A stretch of 64,000 nt of DNA from Pseudomonadota bacterium (GCA_016195085.1 JACQAG010000006.1:62001-126000); one strand, 5' to 3'. Counted from the first letter of the stretch, positions 39,534 through 49,945 are shown. Program-made: numbers and translations. Notes: generated from the letters alone by a model not told the origin.

Positions 39534-40529
39534 ATGTTAGGCATTCGCATCGGCACGATCTCTTTACCCGACCCGGTGATCCTGGCGCCGATGTCGGGGG
39601 TCACCGACATGCCGTTCCGACGGCTGGTCAAGCGCTGCGGGGCGGCGCTGGTGGTCTCCGAGATGATCGCCAGCGAGGCCATGGTCCGCGAGAGCCGCAA
39701 GACTCTGCACATGGTCTCGAAATCCGCCGAGGAGCATCCGATGTCGGTGCAGCTTGCCGGCTGCGAGCCCGCAGTGATGGCCGAGGCTGCCAAGCTCAAT
39801 GCCGATCTCGGCGCCGACATCATCGACATCAACATGGGATGCCCGGTGAAGAAGGTGGTGAACGGTTATGCCGGCTCGGCCTTGATGCGCCACGAGGAGA
39901 ATGCCCAGCGCATCATTGAGGCGACGGTCAAGGCGGTCAGCTTGCCGGTCACGCTCAAGATGCGCACAGGCTGGGACGACGCCGACCGCAACGCCCCCAG
40001 GCTGGCGAAGATCGCCGAGGACGCCGGCATCCAGATGGTGACCGTGCATGGCCGCACCCGTTGCCAGATGTACGAGGGCAGCGCCGACTGGAGCTTCGTG
40101 CGCCGGGTCAAAGAAGCCGTCCGCATTCCCGTCGTCGTCAACGGCGACATCACCAGCCTTGAAGAGGCCGAGCGGGCGCTGGCGCTGTCGGGTGCCGACG
40201 GCGTCATGATCGGCCGCGGCGCCTATGGGCGGCCCTGGTTCATTCGCCAAGTCAGCCACTATCTCAAGACCGGCGAGCGCCTGCCCGATCCGCCGCTCGC
40301 CCGACAGCTCGCCCTCATCTACGAGCATATGGCGGCGATGCTGGAGCATTATGGAATCGCCACCGGGCTCAAGATCGCGCGCAAGCATATCGGCTGGTAT
40401 TCGAAGGGTCTGGATGGCTCGGCCGAGTTTCGCTCCCAAATCAATCGCTCCCTCGATCCCAGCCAAGTTCACGAGCTCATTCGGGGCTTCTATGAGCCCC
40501 TCCTGGCGCGCCGGGCAGCGTTGGCATGA
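39534..40529 (+). CDS. dusB: tRNA-dihydrouridine synthase B (NifR3)
   Basis: The 331-aa FMN enzyme reduces uridines in the tRNA D-loop. Features: [60 protein letters not shown] with the catalytic cysteine, [27 protein letters not shown] and [15 protein letters not shown]. It is the first gene of the nifR3-ntrB-ntrC arrangement described in Azospirillum and Rhodobacter, where it overlaps ntrB as here (ATGA 40526-40529). Confidence 0.95.
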   Translation: MLGIRIGTISLPDPVILAPMSGVTDMPFRRLVKRCGAALVVSEMIASEAMVRESRKTLHMVSKSAEEHPMSVQLAGCEPAVMAEAAKLNADLGADIIDINMGCPVKKVVNGYAGSALMRHEENAQRIIEATVKAVSLPVTLKMRTGWDDADRNAPRLAKIAEDAGIQMVTVHGRTRCQMYEGSADWSFVRRVKEAVRIPVVVNGDITSLEEAERALALSGADGVMIGRGAYGRPWFIRQVSHYLKTGERLPDPPLARQLALIYEHMAAMLEHYGIATGLKIARKHIGWYSKGLDGSAEFRSQINRSLDPSQVHELIRGFYEPLLARRAALA

Positions 40530-41641
40530 GCGCAACCGTTCCCTTCGGACGTCACCGCGGCAAAGTCGAGATCGATCCGCTGGCGATCCTGCATGCGCTT
40601 AGGCACCCGGTGATCGTCGTGGACGCCGCCGGCCGGCTGAGCGCCGCCAATCCCGCGGCCGAGCAATTCTTCGAGCTCGGCGCCAGCCACCTCATCGGCC
40701 GCATGCTGAACCATCTCATTCCTGCCGACAGTCCGGTCTTCGCGCTGATCGAACAAGTCTGCGCCAGCGGCGCCAGCATCTCGGAGTATGGGGTCACTTT
40801 GGAGACGCCGCGAATCGGAACGCATCTCGTCACCGTGGAGGTGGCCCCGCTCGCCGAAGCGCCCGATACCGTGGTGCTTTCGATCCATGAGCGCTCTATG
40901 GCGCACAAGATCGATCGCCAGCTCACGCACCGCAATGCCGCCCGGTCGGTCACGGCGATGGCGGCGATGCTGGCCCACGAGGTCAAGAACCCGCTGTCCG
41001 GCATTCGCGGCGCGGCCCAACTCCTCGAGCAGTCGGGAAAGCCCGAAGACCGCGAGCTCACCCGCCTCATCTGCGATGAGACCGACCGCATATGCGCATT
41101 GGTCGATCGCATGGAGGCGTTCTCCGATCCACGTCCGCTGAAGCGCGAAGCCGTCAACATCCACCAGGTGATCGAGCACGCGCGCAAGGTGGCCGAGAAC
41201 GGCTTTGCCCAGCGCGTGCATTTCATCGAACGCTACGATCCCTCGCTGCCCCCGGTGCATGGCAACCGCGACATGCTGATCCAGGTGTTCCTCAATCTGA
41301 TCAAGAACGCCGCCGAGGCAGTGCCGGAGCAGAGTGGGGAGATCGTGCTGTCGACCACCTACCAGCAGGGGGTGCGTCTGGCCGTGCCCGGCGCTTCGAC
41401 GCGGCTGCATCTGCCGCTGGTGGCAACCGTGCAGGACAATGGCGCCGGAATCCCGGAGGATCTGCGAACGCATCTTTTCGATGCCTTCGTCACCACCAAG
41501 GTGAACGGCACCGGGCTCGGCCTGGCGCTCGTCGCCAAGATCATCGGCGACCATGGCGGGGTGGTGGAGTTCGACAGCCAGCCGCGGCGAACGATCTTTC
41601 GCGTGCTCCTGCCGGTGCACGCCAAGGGGCATAGCGAATGA
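40526..41641 (+). CDS. ntrB: Nitrogen regulation sensor histidine kinase NtrB
   Basis: NtrB phosphorylates or dephosphorylates NtrC according to PII status. The 371-aa soluble kinase has a PAS domain at residues 20-130 ([20 protein letters not shown]), the H-box [20 protein letters not shown] near residue 152 and a HATPase domain with [10 protein letters not shown] (N box), DNGAGI and [13 protein letters not shown]. No membrane segment is present, as expected. It overlaps both dusB and ntrC by ATGA, indicating tight coupling. Confidence 0.96.
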   Translation: MSATVPFGRHRGKVEIDPLAILHALRHPVIVVDAAGRLSAANPAAEQFFELGASHLIGRMLNHLIPADSPVFALIEQVCASGASISEYGVTLETPRIGTHLVTVEVAPLAEAPDTVVLSIHERSMAHKIDRQLTHRNAARSVTAMAAMLAHEVKNPLSGIRGAAQLLEQSGKPEDRELTRLICDETDRICALVDRMEAFSDPRPLKREAVNIHQVIEHARKVAENGFAQRVHFIERYDPSLPPVHGNRDMLIQVFLNLIKNAAEAVPEQSGEIVLSTTYQQGVRLAVPGASTRLHLPLVATVQDNGAGIPEDLRTHLFDAFVTTKVNGTGLGLALVAKIIGDHGGVVEFDSQPRRTIFRVLLPVHAKGHSE

Positions 41642-43098
41642 TGGATACCGCTCGCACCATTCTCGTGGCCGATGACGATCGGGCGATCCGCACCGTGCTG
41701 ACCCAAGCTCTAGCACGGCTCGGGCACGAGGTTCGCACGACGGGAAACGCCGCCACGCTCTGGCGCTGGGTCGAGGACGGCGAGGGCGACCTGGTGATCA
41801 CCGACGTGATCATGCCGGACGGCAACGGCCTCGATCTCATTCCTCGCATCAAGAAAGCCAGGCCGGAGCTGCGCATCGTCGTCATGAGCGCGCAAAACAC
41901 CCTGCTCACGGCGGTGAAGGCAACTGAGCGCGGCGCCTTCGAGTATCTGTCGAAACCATTCGATCTGCGCGAGCTGGTGCGTGTCGTGCAGCGGGCGCTC
42001 GCCGATCATGGCCCCAGTGCGAACGCGCCGCCGCCGGACGGCCAAAGCGAAGAAGCGCTGCCCCTCATCGGCCGCTCGCCGGCGATGCAGGAGATCTACC
42101 GCGTGCTGGCCCGGCTCATGGGGACGGATCTCACGGTCACCATCTCCGGGGAGTCGGGCACGGGCAAGGAGCTGGTAGCGCGCGCGCTCCACGACTACGG
42201 CAAGCGCCGCGGCGGCGCATTCGTGGCGGTGAACATGGCGGCGATCCCCCGCGAGCTCATCGAGAGCGAGCTTTTCGGCCATGAGCGCGGCGCCTTCACC
42301 GGCGCCACCACGCGCTCGACCGGCCGCTTCGAGCAAGCCCAAGGCGGCACCCTCTTCCTGGACGAGATCGGCGACATGCCGCTCGAGGCACAGACAAGGC
42401 TGCTTCGGGTGCTGCAGGAAGGCGAATACCACACGGTCGGCGGGCGCACGCCGATCAAAGCCGATGTCCGCATCATCGCCGCGACGCATCGCGATTTGCG
42501 GCAACTGACCCGCCAAGGCCTGTTCCGCGAGGATCTGTTCTACCGCCTGAACGTGGTGCCGATCCGCTTGCCGCCCTTGCGCGAGCGCACCGAGGACATT
42601 CCGACTCTGACCAGCCATTTCCTCGCGCAAGCCGCAGCCGAGGGGCTGCCGCCGAAGACGCTGGACGCGCAAGCGATGGAGCGCCTCAAGAGCTATCGCT
42701 GGCCGGGCAATGTGCGCGAGCTCGAAAACCTCGTGCGGCGTTTGGCGGCCCTCTATGCCCAGGCGGTGATCGGCGCCGAAGTGATCGAAGCCGAGCTCGC
42801 GGAATCGCGGCCGCCGCAAGAGAGCGAGCGGGCCCCAGAGAATGAGGGGTTGAGCCAGGCGGTGGAGCGCCATCTCCGCGGTTTCTTCGCGGCCCATAAG
42901 GATGGTTTGCCGGCCTCCGGCCTCTACGACCGTGTCCTACGAGAAGTGGAACGCCCGCTGATCACCCTCTCCTTGTCAGCGACGAGGGGCAATCAGATCC
43001 GTGCCGCCGAGCTTTTGGGACTCAACCGCAATACGCTGCGCAAGAAGATTCGCGAGCTCGAAATCCACGTTGTGCGTGGTCTCAGCGTCTTGAAATAG
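41638..43098 (+). CDS. ntrC: Nitrogen response regulator NtrC
   Basis: NtrC is a sigma54 activator of nitrogen assimilation genes. The 486-aa protein has a receiver domain ([18 protein letters not shown]; phospho-Asp in [12 protein letters not shown]), an AAA+ domain with Walker A GESGTGKE, the sigma54 contact loop GAFTGA (about residues 218-223) and [15 protein letters not shown], and a Fis-type HTH at the C-terminus ([20 protein letters not shown]). All essential motifs are intact. ntrY starts 56 bp later after a palindrome. Confidence 0.97.
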   Translation: MMDTARTILVADDDRAIRTVLTQALARLGHEVRTTGNAATLWRWVEDGEGDLVITDVIMPDGNGLDLIPRIKKARPELRIVVMSAQNTLLTAVKATERGAFEYLSKPFDLRELVRVVQRALADHGPSANAPPPDGQSEEALPLIGRSPAMQEIYRVLARLMGTDLTVTISGESGTGKELVARALHDYGKRRGGAFVAVNMAAIPRELIESELFGHERGAFTGATTRSTGRFEQAQGGTLFLDEIGDMPLEAQTRLLRVLQEGEYHTVGGRTPIKADVRIIAATHRDLRQLTRQGLFREDLFYRLNVVPIRLPPLRERTEDIPTLTSHFLAQAAAEGLPPKTLDAQAMERLKSYRWPGNVRELENLVRRLAALYAQAVIGAEVIEAELAESRPPQESERAPENEGLSQAVERHLRGFFAAHKDGLPASGLYDRVLREVERPLITLSLSATRGNQIRAAELLGLNRNTLRKKIRELEIHVVRGLSVLK

Positions 43099-43116
43099 CT
43101 CACTTCGCAAAATCAG

Positions 43117-43134
43117 TGTCGCAGTAATGCGACA
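43117..43134. promoter_or_regulatory. Inverted repeat TGTCGCA-N4-TGCGACA before ntrY
   Basis: Perfect 7-bp arms around GTAA, centred about 29 bp before the ntrY ATG, with a third TGTGACA copy following at 43138-43144 in part. It lies between the NtrBC and NtrYX pairs, so autoregulation of ntrYX by NtrX or NtrC is possible; it does not match the NtrC consensus TGCACC-N5-GGTGCA. Confidence 0.45.
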
Positions 43135-43154
43135 GCTGTGACAGTCTTGCATCT

Positions 43155-45431
43155 ATGAGTGACGTATTGGCACGCCCGGTATCCGGCCTGTGGGGAGCCT
43201 TGTCCCGCTGGGCGGTCCGGGTGGATTTGGGTCGAAAGCTGGCGGTTGCGCTCGCCGGTGCGGCGCTCGCCTCGGGGATCGCCACCTATGCGGCGTTGAC
43301 CGGCGCCGGCCCGCTGGCGCGGGACCCGCGCCTGGTGCTGCTGCTGCTCAATGCCGATCTCGTGCTGCTGCTGGCGCTCGGCGCATTGGTCGCGCGCCGG
43401 TTGGTGCGGGTCTGGGTCGAGCGCCGGCGCGGTCTGGCCGGCTCCGGACTGCACAGCCGCCTGGTGCTGCTGTTCAGCCTGGTCGCCGTTGCGCCGACGA
43501 TCATCGTCACGATCTTCGCCGCGCTGTTCCTCAATTTCGGCATTCACAGCTGGTTCTCCGACAAAGTCAGGACCGCCGTCAACGAGTCGCTGGTGGTGGC
43601 CCGTGCTTATTTGGACGAGCACCAACAGGCGGTGCGCTACGAAGCCTTGGCGATGGCGAACGACATCAACCGCGCCTTCGCCAGACTGATCGATGACCCG
43701 GCTGGCTTCGACCGCGTGCTTTCTGCACAGGCGGCGTTCCGCAACCTCGCGGAAGCAGTGGTGTTCACGCCCGATGGGCAGCTGCTCGCCCATTCGATGT
43801 TCAGCTTCGGCATCCAGTTCGAGAATCCCGCGCCGGAATGGGCGATGGAACAGGCACAGCCTGGCGAGGTCGTGATCCTGACGAGCGGCCGCGAAGACCG
43901 CGTTCGCGCTTTGGTGCGCCTTGATGTCTTCCCCAATGCGTTCCTGTTGGTCAGCCGTCTGGTCGAGCCGCTGGTGCTCGCCCACACGCAACGTGCGGAG
44001 GAGGCGGTCAAGGCCTACCAGCAGACCGAGATCGAGGCTGCGGGAATGCAGATCACCTCGGTGCTGCTGTTCGCCGTGGTCGCTCTCCTGCTGCTGCTTG
44101 CCGCGATCTGGACCGGGCTTACCTTCGCCACCAGCCTCGCCCGGCCGATCAGCCATCTCATCGCCATGGCCGAACGCGTGCGCGCCGGCGATCTGGCGGC
44201 GCGCGTCGTCGAAGGTCCCAGCGACGATGAGCTCGCCACGCTCGGCCGCGCCTTCAACCGAATGACCGACCAGGTGGAAGCGCAACGCTCGGAGCTGATC
44301 GAGGCCAACCGCCAGCTCGACGCACGCCGCCGCTTCACCGAAGCGGTTCTGGCCGGCGTTTCCGCCGGTGTCATCGGGCTCGATGACGAGGGTCGCGTAC
44401 ACCTGCCCAATCGCCATGCCTCGACCTTGCTGGGCGTCGAGCTCGAAGCCTTCATCGGCAAGCACCTTGATGAGGCCGTGCCGGAGATGGCGGAGCTGGT
44501 CGGCGCCGCGCGACGGCGTCCGGAGCGGCTGGTCGAGACGCAGATCTCGGTCACGCGCGAGGGACGAAGCCGCACATTCATCGTGCGGCTCGCCGCCGAG
44601 CGCCGCGGCGAGGATGCGACCGGTTTCGTGCTCACCTTCGACGACGTGACCGAGCTGTTGACGGCGCAGCGGCAGGCCGCGTGGGCAGACGTGGCCCGGC
44701 GCATCGCGCACGAGATCAAGAACCCGCTGACGCCGATCCAGTTGTCGGCCGAGCGGCTGAAGCGCCGCTATCTGAAGGAGATCCAGAGCGACCCGGAAAC
44801 CTTCAAGGCGTGCACGGACACCATCGTCCGCCAGGTCGGCGATATCGGCCGCATGGTGGATGAGTTCTCCGCCTTCGCGCGGATGCCTGCCCCCGTGCTG
44901 CGGCCGATGGTCGTGCAGTCGATCGCCGAGGAAGCGGTGTTCCTGCAGCGCAACGCCGGCAAGCGGCTCTCGCGGGTCGACCTCGACATGCCCGAGCGGC
45001 CGCTCTTGCTCACCTGCGATGCGCGCCAGCTACGCCAAGCGCTCACCAATCTGCTGCAGAATGCCGCCGATGCGATCGAAAGCCGCGAAGCCGAGCCCGG
45101 CACCACGCTTCCGCCCGGCCGCATCCACTTGTCGGCGCGTCTTCTCGATGGTTCCGTCGTCATCACCGTCGCCGACAACGGCAAAGGGCTGCCTCCGGAA
45201 GGCCGCGATCGGCTGACCGAACCCTATGTAACCACCCGTACGAAAGGCACCGGCCTTGGCTTGGCGATCGTCCGCAAGATTGCCGAGGACCATGGCGGAA
45301 GGCTTGAATTGGCCGATCGCGAGGGCGGCGGCGCCCAGGTAAGCATGACGCTCCCCGGCGGCGGCTTTGCGGAACCATCGGATCCGGTATTGAAAGCATC
45401 AGAAAAGCGGGCAGCAGCGCATGGCATCTGA
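43155..45431 (+). CDS. ntrY: Membrane sensor histidine kinase NtrY
   Basis: The 758-aa kinase has three membrane segments in the first 130 residues (LAVALAGAALASGIATYAAL, RLVLLLLNADLVLLLALGAL and VLLFSLVAVAPTIIVTIFAA), a periplasmic part to about 300, another helix (ITSVLLFAVVALLLLLAAIW), HAMP (AMAERVRAGDLAARVVEGPS), PAS (FTEAVLAGVSAGVIGLDDEG), H-box RIAHEIKNPLTPIQLSAERL and HATPase motifs (GTGLGLAIVRKIAEDHGG). It is paired with NtrX and controls nitrogen and redox responses in this class. Overlaps ntrX by 11 bp. Confidence 0.96.
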   Translation: MSDVLARPVSGLWGALSRWAVRVDLGRKLAVALAGAALASGIATYAALTGAGPLARDPRLVLLLLNADLVLLLALGALVARRLVRVWVERRRGLAGSGLHSRLVLLFSLVAVAPTIIVTIFAALFLNFGIHSWFSDKVRTAVNESLVVARAYLDEHQQAVRYEALAMANDINRAFARLIDDPAGFDRVLSAQAAFRNLAEAVVFTPDGQLLAHSMFSFGIQFENPAPEWAMEQAQPGEVVILTSGREDRVRALVRLDVFPNAFLLVSRLVEPLVLAHTQRAEEAVKAYQQTEIEAAGMQITSVLLFAVVALLLLLAAIWTGLTFATSLARPISHLIAMAERVRAGDLAARVVEGPSDDELATLGRAFNRMTDQVEAQRSELIEANRQLDARRRFTEAVLAGVSAGVIGLDDEGRVHLPNRHASTLLGVELEAFIGKHLDEAVPEMAELVGAARRRPERLVETQISVTREGRSRTFIVRLAAERRGEDATGFVLTFDDVTELLTAQRQAAWADVARRIAHEIKNPLTPIQLSAERLKRRYLKEIQSDPETFKACTDTIVRQVGDIGRMVDEFSAFARMPAPVLRPMVVQSIAEEAVFLQRNAGKRLSRVDLDMPERPLLLTCDARQLRQALTNLLQNAADAIESREAEPGTTLPPGRIHLSARLLDGSVVITVADNGKGLPPEGRDRLTEPYVTTRTKGTGLGLAIVRKIAEDHGGRLELADREGGGAQVSMTLPGGGFAEPSDPVLKASEKRAAAHGI

Positions 45432-46869
45432 CATCCTGATCGTCGACGACGAAGTCGATATCCGCGCGCAACTCGCGGGCGTGCTCGATGACGAAGGCTT
45501 CAACACGAGGCTGGCCGCCGATGCCGACAGTGCGCTCGTCGCCATCCGCTCAAGGCGGCCGAGCCTGGTCATCCTCGACATTTGGCTGCAGGGCAGCCGC
45601 CTGGACGGCCTCGAGCTCCTGGATCTGCTGCGCCGGGAAATGCCGCCGGTTCCGGTGGTCATGATCAGCGGCCACGGCACCATCGAGACGGCGGTCGCCG
45701 CGATTCAGAAGGGCGCCTACGATTTCATCGAGAAGCCGTTCCAGGCCGATCGCCTGCTGCTGGTGGTTCAACGCGCGATCGAGACGGCGCGGCTCAGGCG
45801 CGAGAACGAAGAGCTGAGACAGCGCGCCGGCTCGCTTAGCGAGCTCATGGGGTCCTCGCCGGCGATCCAGCAGGTCCGGAGCGCCATCGAGCGGGTGGCG
45901 CCGACCGGCCGCCGCGTGCTCATCACTGGGCCCGCCGGCGTCGGCAAAGAGGTGGCGGCCCGCATGCTGCACGCGAATTCCAGGCGCGCCCATGGGCCGT
46001 TCGTCGTGCTCAACTGCGCGATCATGCAGCCCGAGCGCATGGAGGTGGAGCTCTTCGGCGTCGAGAGTGCCAGGCCCGCCAACGGCGAGCCGGGCGGCAC
46101 CACCGGCGTCAAGATCGGCACCTTCGAGCAAGCCCACGGCGGTACCTTGCTCTTGGATGAAGTGGCCGACATGCCGCTGGAGACCCAGGGCAAGATCGTG
46201 CGCGTGCTGCAGGAGCAGACTTTCCGCCGGGTGGGCGGCGACACGCCCGTCGAGGTGGACGTGCGCGTGGTGGCCACGTCCAATCGCGACCTCGCTCTGG
46301 AGATCGCCGCCGGGCGATTCCGCGAGGATCTCTATTATCGGCTCAACGTTCTTCCGGTTCGCGTGCCGCCGTTGCGCGAGCGCCGCGAGGATATTCCGAT
46401 GCTGATCCGGCATTTCCTTGTCCGCTCGGCCGATGCCGCCGGACTGCCGATGCGCGAAGTGGGCGAGGACGCCATGGCGGCCTTGCAATCCTACGAATGG
46501 CCGGGAAATGTCCGGCAGATGCGCAACGTCGCCGACTGGCTCCTGATCATGACGCCAGGCGATCCCAACATGCCGATCCGCGCCGACATGCTGCCGCCGG
46601 AGATCGGCGCCATCACACCCGCCGTGCTACGCTGGGACAAGGGCGGAGAGATCATGGGCCTGCCGCTCAGGGATGCCCGCGAGCTGTTCGAGCGCGAATA
46701 CCTCTTGGCCCAGATCAACCGCTTCGGCGGCAATATCAGCCGCACGGCCTCGTTCATCGGCATGGAACGCTCGGCCTTGCATCGCAAGCTGAAGTCGCTG
46801 GGCGTCGCCGGCATGGATCGACCGCTCGACCGGCCGATCGATCGCGCACCGATCAAGGTTGGGGCCTAA
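45421..46869 (+). CDS. ntrX: Response regulator NtrX, lacking GAFTGA
   Basis: The 482-aa partner of NtrY has a receiver domain (DILIVDDEVDIRAQLAGVLD; phospho-Asp in LVILDIWLQG), an AAA+ module with GPAGVGKEVAARM and DEVADMPLETQGKIVRVLQE, and a Fis-type HTH (NISRTASFIGMERSALHRKL). Where sigma54 activators have GAFTGA it has an unrelated SARPANGEPGGTTGVKIG stretch, so direct sigma54 activation is unlikely. NtrX proteins without GAFTGA are known in alphaproteobacteria. dat follows 6 bp later. Confidence 0.95.
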   Translation: MASDILIVDDEVDIRAQLAGVLDDEGFNTRLAADADSALVAIRSRRPSLVILDIWLQGSRLDGLELLDLLRREMPPVPVVMISGHGTIETAVAAIQKGAYDFIEKPFQADRLLLVVQRAIETARLRRENEELRQRAGSLSELMGSSPAIQQVRSAIERVAPTGRRVLITGPAGVGKEVAARMLHANSRRAHGPFVVLNCAIMQPERMEVELFGVESARPANGEPGGTTGVKIGTFEQAHGGTLLLDEVADMPLETQGKIVRVLQEQTFRRVGGDTPVEVDVRVVATSNRDLALEIAAGRFREDLYYRLNVLPVRVPPLRERREDIPMLIRHFLVRSADAAGLPMREVGEDAMAALQSYEWPGNVRQMRNVADWLLIMTPGDPNMPIRADMLPPEIGAITPAVLRWDKGGEIMGLPLRDARELFEREYLLAQINRFGGNISRTASFIGMERSALHRKLKSLGVAGMDRPLDRPIDRAPIKVGA

Positions 46870-46875
46870 GCCAGG

Positions 46876-47739
46876 ATGTCTCGCATCGCCTATGTGAATG
46901 GCCGCTACCTCCCGCATCGCAACGCCTCGGTGCATATCGAGGATCGCGGCTACCAGTTTGCCGACGGTGTCTATGAGGTGGTGGCGCTGATCAACGGCAG
47001 AACCGTGGACGAGGAGCCGCATCTCGACAGGCTCGAGCGCAGTCTCCGCGAGCTGCGCATCGAGATGCCGATGACGCGGACGGCGCTCAAGCTCATCTTG
47101 CGCGAGGTGGCCCGACGCAACCGGATCCGGACGGGTCACATCTACACGCAGATCACCCGCGGTGTCGCCCGGCGCGATCACCCGTTTCCCAAGCATGCGA
47201 CCCCGGCGCTCGTGGTCACCGCCCGGCGCCTGGCGCTGCCGTCGGCCGACGCGGTCGATGCCGGTGTGCGGGTGATCACCATTCCCGACATTCGCTGGGA
47301 GCGCTGCGACATCAAATCCGTAGGCCTGCTTCCGAACGTGCTGGGCAAGCAGCAGGCGCGCGAAGCCGGTGCCTATGAAGCCTGGCAGGTCGACCGAACG
47401 GGCGCGGTGACGGAAGGCACATCGACCAACGCCTGGATCGTGACCAAGGACGGCGAGCTCGTCACCCGACCGGCTTCCAACGCCATTCTCAACGGCATCA
47501 CGCGGCTGACGATTCTGAAGCTCGCCAAGGCAGAGGGACTCCGCTTCCATGAACGGACGTTCAGCGTGGCCGAAGCGAAGACGGCGCGGGAAGCGTTCAT
47601 CTCCAGTGCCACCTCGTTCGTGCTGCCGGTAACCCAGATCGACGATGATGTCATCGGCAATGGCAAGGCCGGATCCTTGAGCATGCGCCTCAGGCGGGCC
47701 TATGACGCCTACACCGCTGAGATCCCGGCAACAGCATGA
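46876..47739 (+). CDS. dat: D-amino-acid transaminase
   Basis: The 287-aa class IV PLP aminotransferase interconverts D-alanine and D-glutamate, which are murein precursors. It has RIAYVNGRYLPHRNASVHIE with EDRGYQFADGVYE, YTQITRGVARRDHPFP, the PLP lysine in CDIKSVGLLPNVLGKQQARE and VTEGTSTNAWIV. Branched-chain aminotransferases share the fold, but the RGYQFADGVYEV start fits Dat better. It sits between ntrX and hfq, as in Azospirillum-type genomes. Confidence 0.9.
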   Translation: MSRIAYVNGRYLPHRNASVHIEDRGYQFADGVYEVVALINGRTVDEEPHLDRLERSLRELRIEMPMTRTALKLILREVARRNRIRTGHIYTQITRGVARRDHPFPKHATPALVVTARRLALPSADAVDAGVRVITIPDIRWERCDIKSVGLLPNVLGKQQAREAGAYEAWQVDRTGAVTEGTSTNAWIVTKDGELVTRPASNAILNGITRLTILKLAKAEGLRFHERTFSVAEAKTAREAFISSATSFVLPVTQIDDDVIGNGKAGSLSMRLRRAYDAYTAEIPATA

Positions 47740-47909
47740 TCGTTCAGTGACTTAGCGCGTTATGCTGCGCGCTTCGATTGACCCCGGCACGGCAGGATGT
47801 AAATTTCTTGCACTTGGGCCTCCATGGCAGGGCGCCCATGAACCATATAAGCCGGACGAGGGCGGGCCACCGGAAGGGCTCCAACAACACCAATGAAAAG
47901 GGGTACGCG

Positions 47910-48161
47910 ATGTCCACCGAAAAGAACCAGAATGTCCAGGACGTCTTCCTCAACTACATCCGCAAGAACAAGACGCCGGTCACGATCTTCCTGATCAATG
48001 GCGTGAAGCTCCAAGGCATCGTCACATGGTTCGATAATTTCTCCGTGCTGTTGCGGCGCGATGCGCATTCGCAGCTCGTCTACAAGCACGCGATCTCCAC
48101 CGTCATGCCGGCGCAGCCGGTCCAGCTCTTCGAGCCGGCGAAGGAGGCGGTCGAGGCCTGA
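47910..48161 (+). CDS. hfq: RNA chaperone Hfq
   Basis: The 83-aa product from ATG 47910 is the hexameric Sm-like chaperone that pairs small RNAs with mRNAs. It has [20 protein letters not shown] (proximal-face QDxFLN), the [15 protein letters not shown] strand and the Sm2 YKHAIST motif. Frames open upstream are not conserved. It is followed 2 bp later by hflX, the normal hfq-hflX pair. AAAAGGGG is the likely SD (47893-47900). Confidence 0.96.
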   Translation: MSTEKNQNVQDVFLNYIRKNKTPVTIFLINGVKLQGIVTWFDNFSVLLRRDAHSQLVYKHAISTVMPAQPVQLFEPAKEAVEA

Positions 48162-48163
48162 GC

Positions 48164-49498
48164 TTGAGCGGCGCCACGGCCGAGCGCGGGGCCAACAACG
48201 GGCGAGCGTCCAACGGTCGGGTCCTGGTCCTGGAGCCGGCAGGACGCTCGCGCGGTGACGACCCGCGCTCGCCTGCAGCCAAGCTCGAGGAGGCGGTCGG
48301 GCTGGCGCGGGCGATCGACCTCGAGGTGGCCCATGGCGAGGTAGTGAAGCTCTTGGCGCCCAGACCCGGCACGCTCTTCGGCATGGGACAGGTCGAGCGC
48401 TACAAGGAGCTGATCCTGGCCGAGGAGGTCGGCGTTGCCGTCGTCGACGCGACCGTGAGCCCGGTGCAGCAACGCAACCTCGAGCGCGCCTGGAAGTGCA
48501 AGGTCATCGACCGCACCGGCCTCATCCTGGAGATCTTCGGCGCCCGTGCCCGCACCCATGAAGGCGGCTTGCAGGTGGAGCTGGCGCATCTGACCTACCA
48601 GCGCTCCCGGCTGGTCAGATCCTGGACCCACCTCGAGCGGCAACGCGGCGGCTTCGGCTTCCTGGGCGGCCCGGGCGAGAGCCAGCTCGAAATCGACCGC
48701 CGGCTCATCGGCGAGCGCATCGTCAAGCTGAAGCGCGAGCTCGAAGAGGTGAAGCGCACGCGCGGCCTGCATCGCAAGGCCAGGCGGCGCGTGCCCTATC
48801 CCGTCGTGGCTTTGGTCGGCTACACCAATGCCGGCAAGTCGACGCTGTTCAATCGCCTGACCCGCTCGGCGGTCATGGCCAAGGATCTCTTGTTCGCGAC
48901 CCTCGATCCGACCATGCGCCGGGTCGATCTCGCGTCCGGCCGCTCGATCATCCTCTCCGACACCGTCGGGTTCATTTCCAGTCTCCCGACCCATCTGGTT
49001 GCCGCCTTCCGGGCCACCTTGGAAGAGGTGACGGAAGCGGACATCATCTTGCACGTCCGCGACGTCTCGCATCCGGAGACGATCGCGCAAAAAGCCGATG
49101 TCGAAGCGGTGCTACGCGAGCTCGGTCTGGAACAGCGGGTCGAAAACGGGCTGGTCGAGGCCTTGAACAAGATCGATCGGCTTGACGGGGAGGGGCGTGC
49201 GGCGGTCATGAACGAAGCCCGGCGCGCACCGCATTTCATCCCGGTTTCGGCGACGACCGGGGAGGGGATCGACCGGCTCTTGGCCGAGATCGATCGCCTG
49301 CTGGCCCTGCAGCGCCGGGTGGCCGAGGTCGATGTCGATCTCGCCGATGGCGCCTCGCTCGCCTGGCTCTACCGGCATGGGCAGGTGCTGAACCGCACCG
49401 ATGGCGAGACCAGAGCGCATCTGACGGTGGGGATGGCTCCGGCCGATTGGCAGCGCTTTGAGAAGCGCCGCGCGGATGAAACCTCCCAGCCTCGTTGA
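48164..49498 (+). CDS. hflX: GTPase HflX
   Basis: HflX binds ribosomes and splits stalled 70S particles. The 444-aa protein has the N-terminal HflX domain with GTLFGMGQVERYKELILAEE, the RRGLHRKAR linker helix region and a G domain with G1 GYTNAGKST, G3 DTVGFISSLP, G4 NKID and a short C-terminal domain. The start TTG at 48164 follows AAGGAGG at 48141-48147 at a long distance; a later start is possible. Normal length. Confidence 0.92.
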   Translation: MSGATAERGANNGRASNGRVLVLEPAGRSRGDDPRSPAAKLEEAVGLARAIDLEVAHGEVVKLLAPRPGTLFGMGQVERYKELILAEEVGVAVVDATVSPVQQRNLERAWKCKVIDRTGLILEIFGARARTHEGGLQVELAHLTYQRSRLVRSWTHLERQRGGFGFLGGPGESQLEIDRRLIGERIVKLKRELEEVKRTRGLHRKARRRVPYPVVALVGYTNAGKSTLFNRLTRSAVMAKDLLFATLDPTMRRVDLASGRSIILSDTVGFISSLPTHLVAAFRATLEEVTEADIILHVRDVSHPETIAQKADVEAVLRELGLEQRVENGLVEALNKIDRLDGEGRAAVMNEARRAPHFIPVSATTGEGIDRLLAEIDRLLALQRRVAEVDVDLADGASLAWLYRHGQVLNRTDGETRAHLTVGMAPADWQRFEKRRADETSQPR

Positions 49499-49601
49499 CA
49501 GGTTCTCTTTACGTTGAATAGGGTTGCGGTCGATCGGTCCGTCGGGTCCCGACGGAGTTCGATCGGACCGTCCGAAACCGCTGCTGCTGGAGATGTCATC
49601 G

Positions 49602-49889
49602 ATGAAGATCAAACCGTTGCATGACCGCGTCGTCATCAAGCCGGCCGAGGGGGAGAGCAAGACCAGGGGCGGCATCATCATTCCCGACACCGCCAAGGAA
49701 AAGCCGGTCGAGGGCAAGGTGATCGCGGTCGGGCCCGGCGCACGGGACACCAATGGCAGGCTCGTCCCGCCCGGCGTGAAGACCGGCGATACCGTTCTCT
49801 ACGGCAAGTGGTCCGGCACCGAGGTTAAGGTCGGGGGCGAAGACCTGGTCATCATGAAGGAGAGCGACATCATGGGAATCGTGGGCTGA
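49602..49889 (+). CDS. groES: Co-chaperonin GroES without an adjacent groEL
   Basis: From ATG 49602 (GGAG SD at 49589-49592) the 95-aa product is a standard Gro[22 protein letters not shown] with the mobile loop [17 protein letters not shown] and the C-terminal [17 protein letters not shown]. It caps the GroEL folding chamber. Instead of groEL, a terminator and an unrelated gene follow, so groEL must be elsewhere. No CIRCE element (TTAGCACTC-N9-GAGTGCTAA) is visible upstream. Confidence 0.95.
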   Translation: MKIKPLHDRVVIKPAEGESKTRGGIIIPDTAKEKPVEGKVIAVGPGARDTNGRLVPPGVKTGDTVLYGKWSGTEVKVGGEDLVIMKESDIMGIVG

Positions 49890-49914
49890 CGCCCGCTTTG
49901 TCCCAAGGATCCCA

Positions 49915-49945
49915 AGGGCCGCCAATTCGCGGCCCTTCGATTTTG
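49915..49945 (+). terminator. Intrinsic terminator after groES
   Basis: AAGGGCCGC (49915-49923) pairs perfectly with GCGGCCCTT (49930-49938) around CAATTC, followed by CGATTTT. It lies 26 bp after the groES stop and shows that groES ends as a monocistronic transcript. Confidence 0.8.

Noticed and set aside
43134-43154. Sigma54 promoter before ntrY
   Set aside because: TGTGAC-N4-TTGC is close to, but one base short of, the required spacing and lacks the GG of the -24 element.
49499-49601. CIRCE heat-shock operator before groES
   Set aside because: The TTAGCACTC-N9-GAGTGCTAA consensus is absent.
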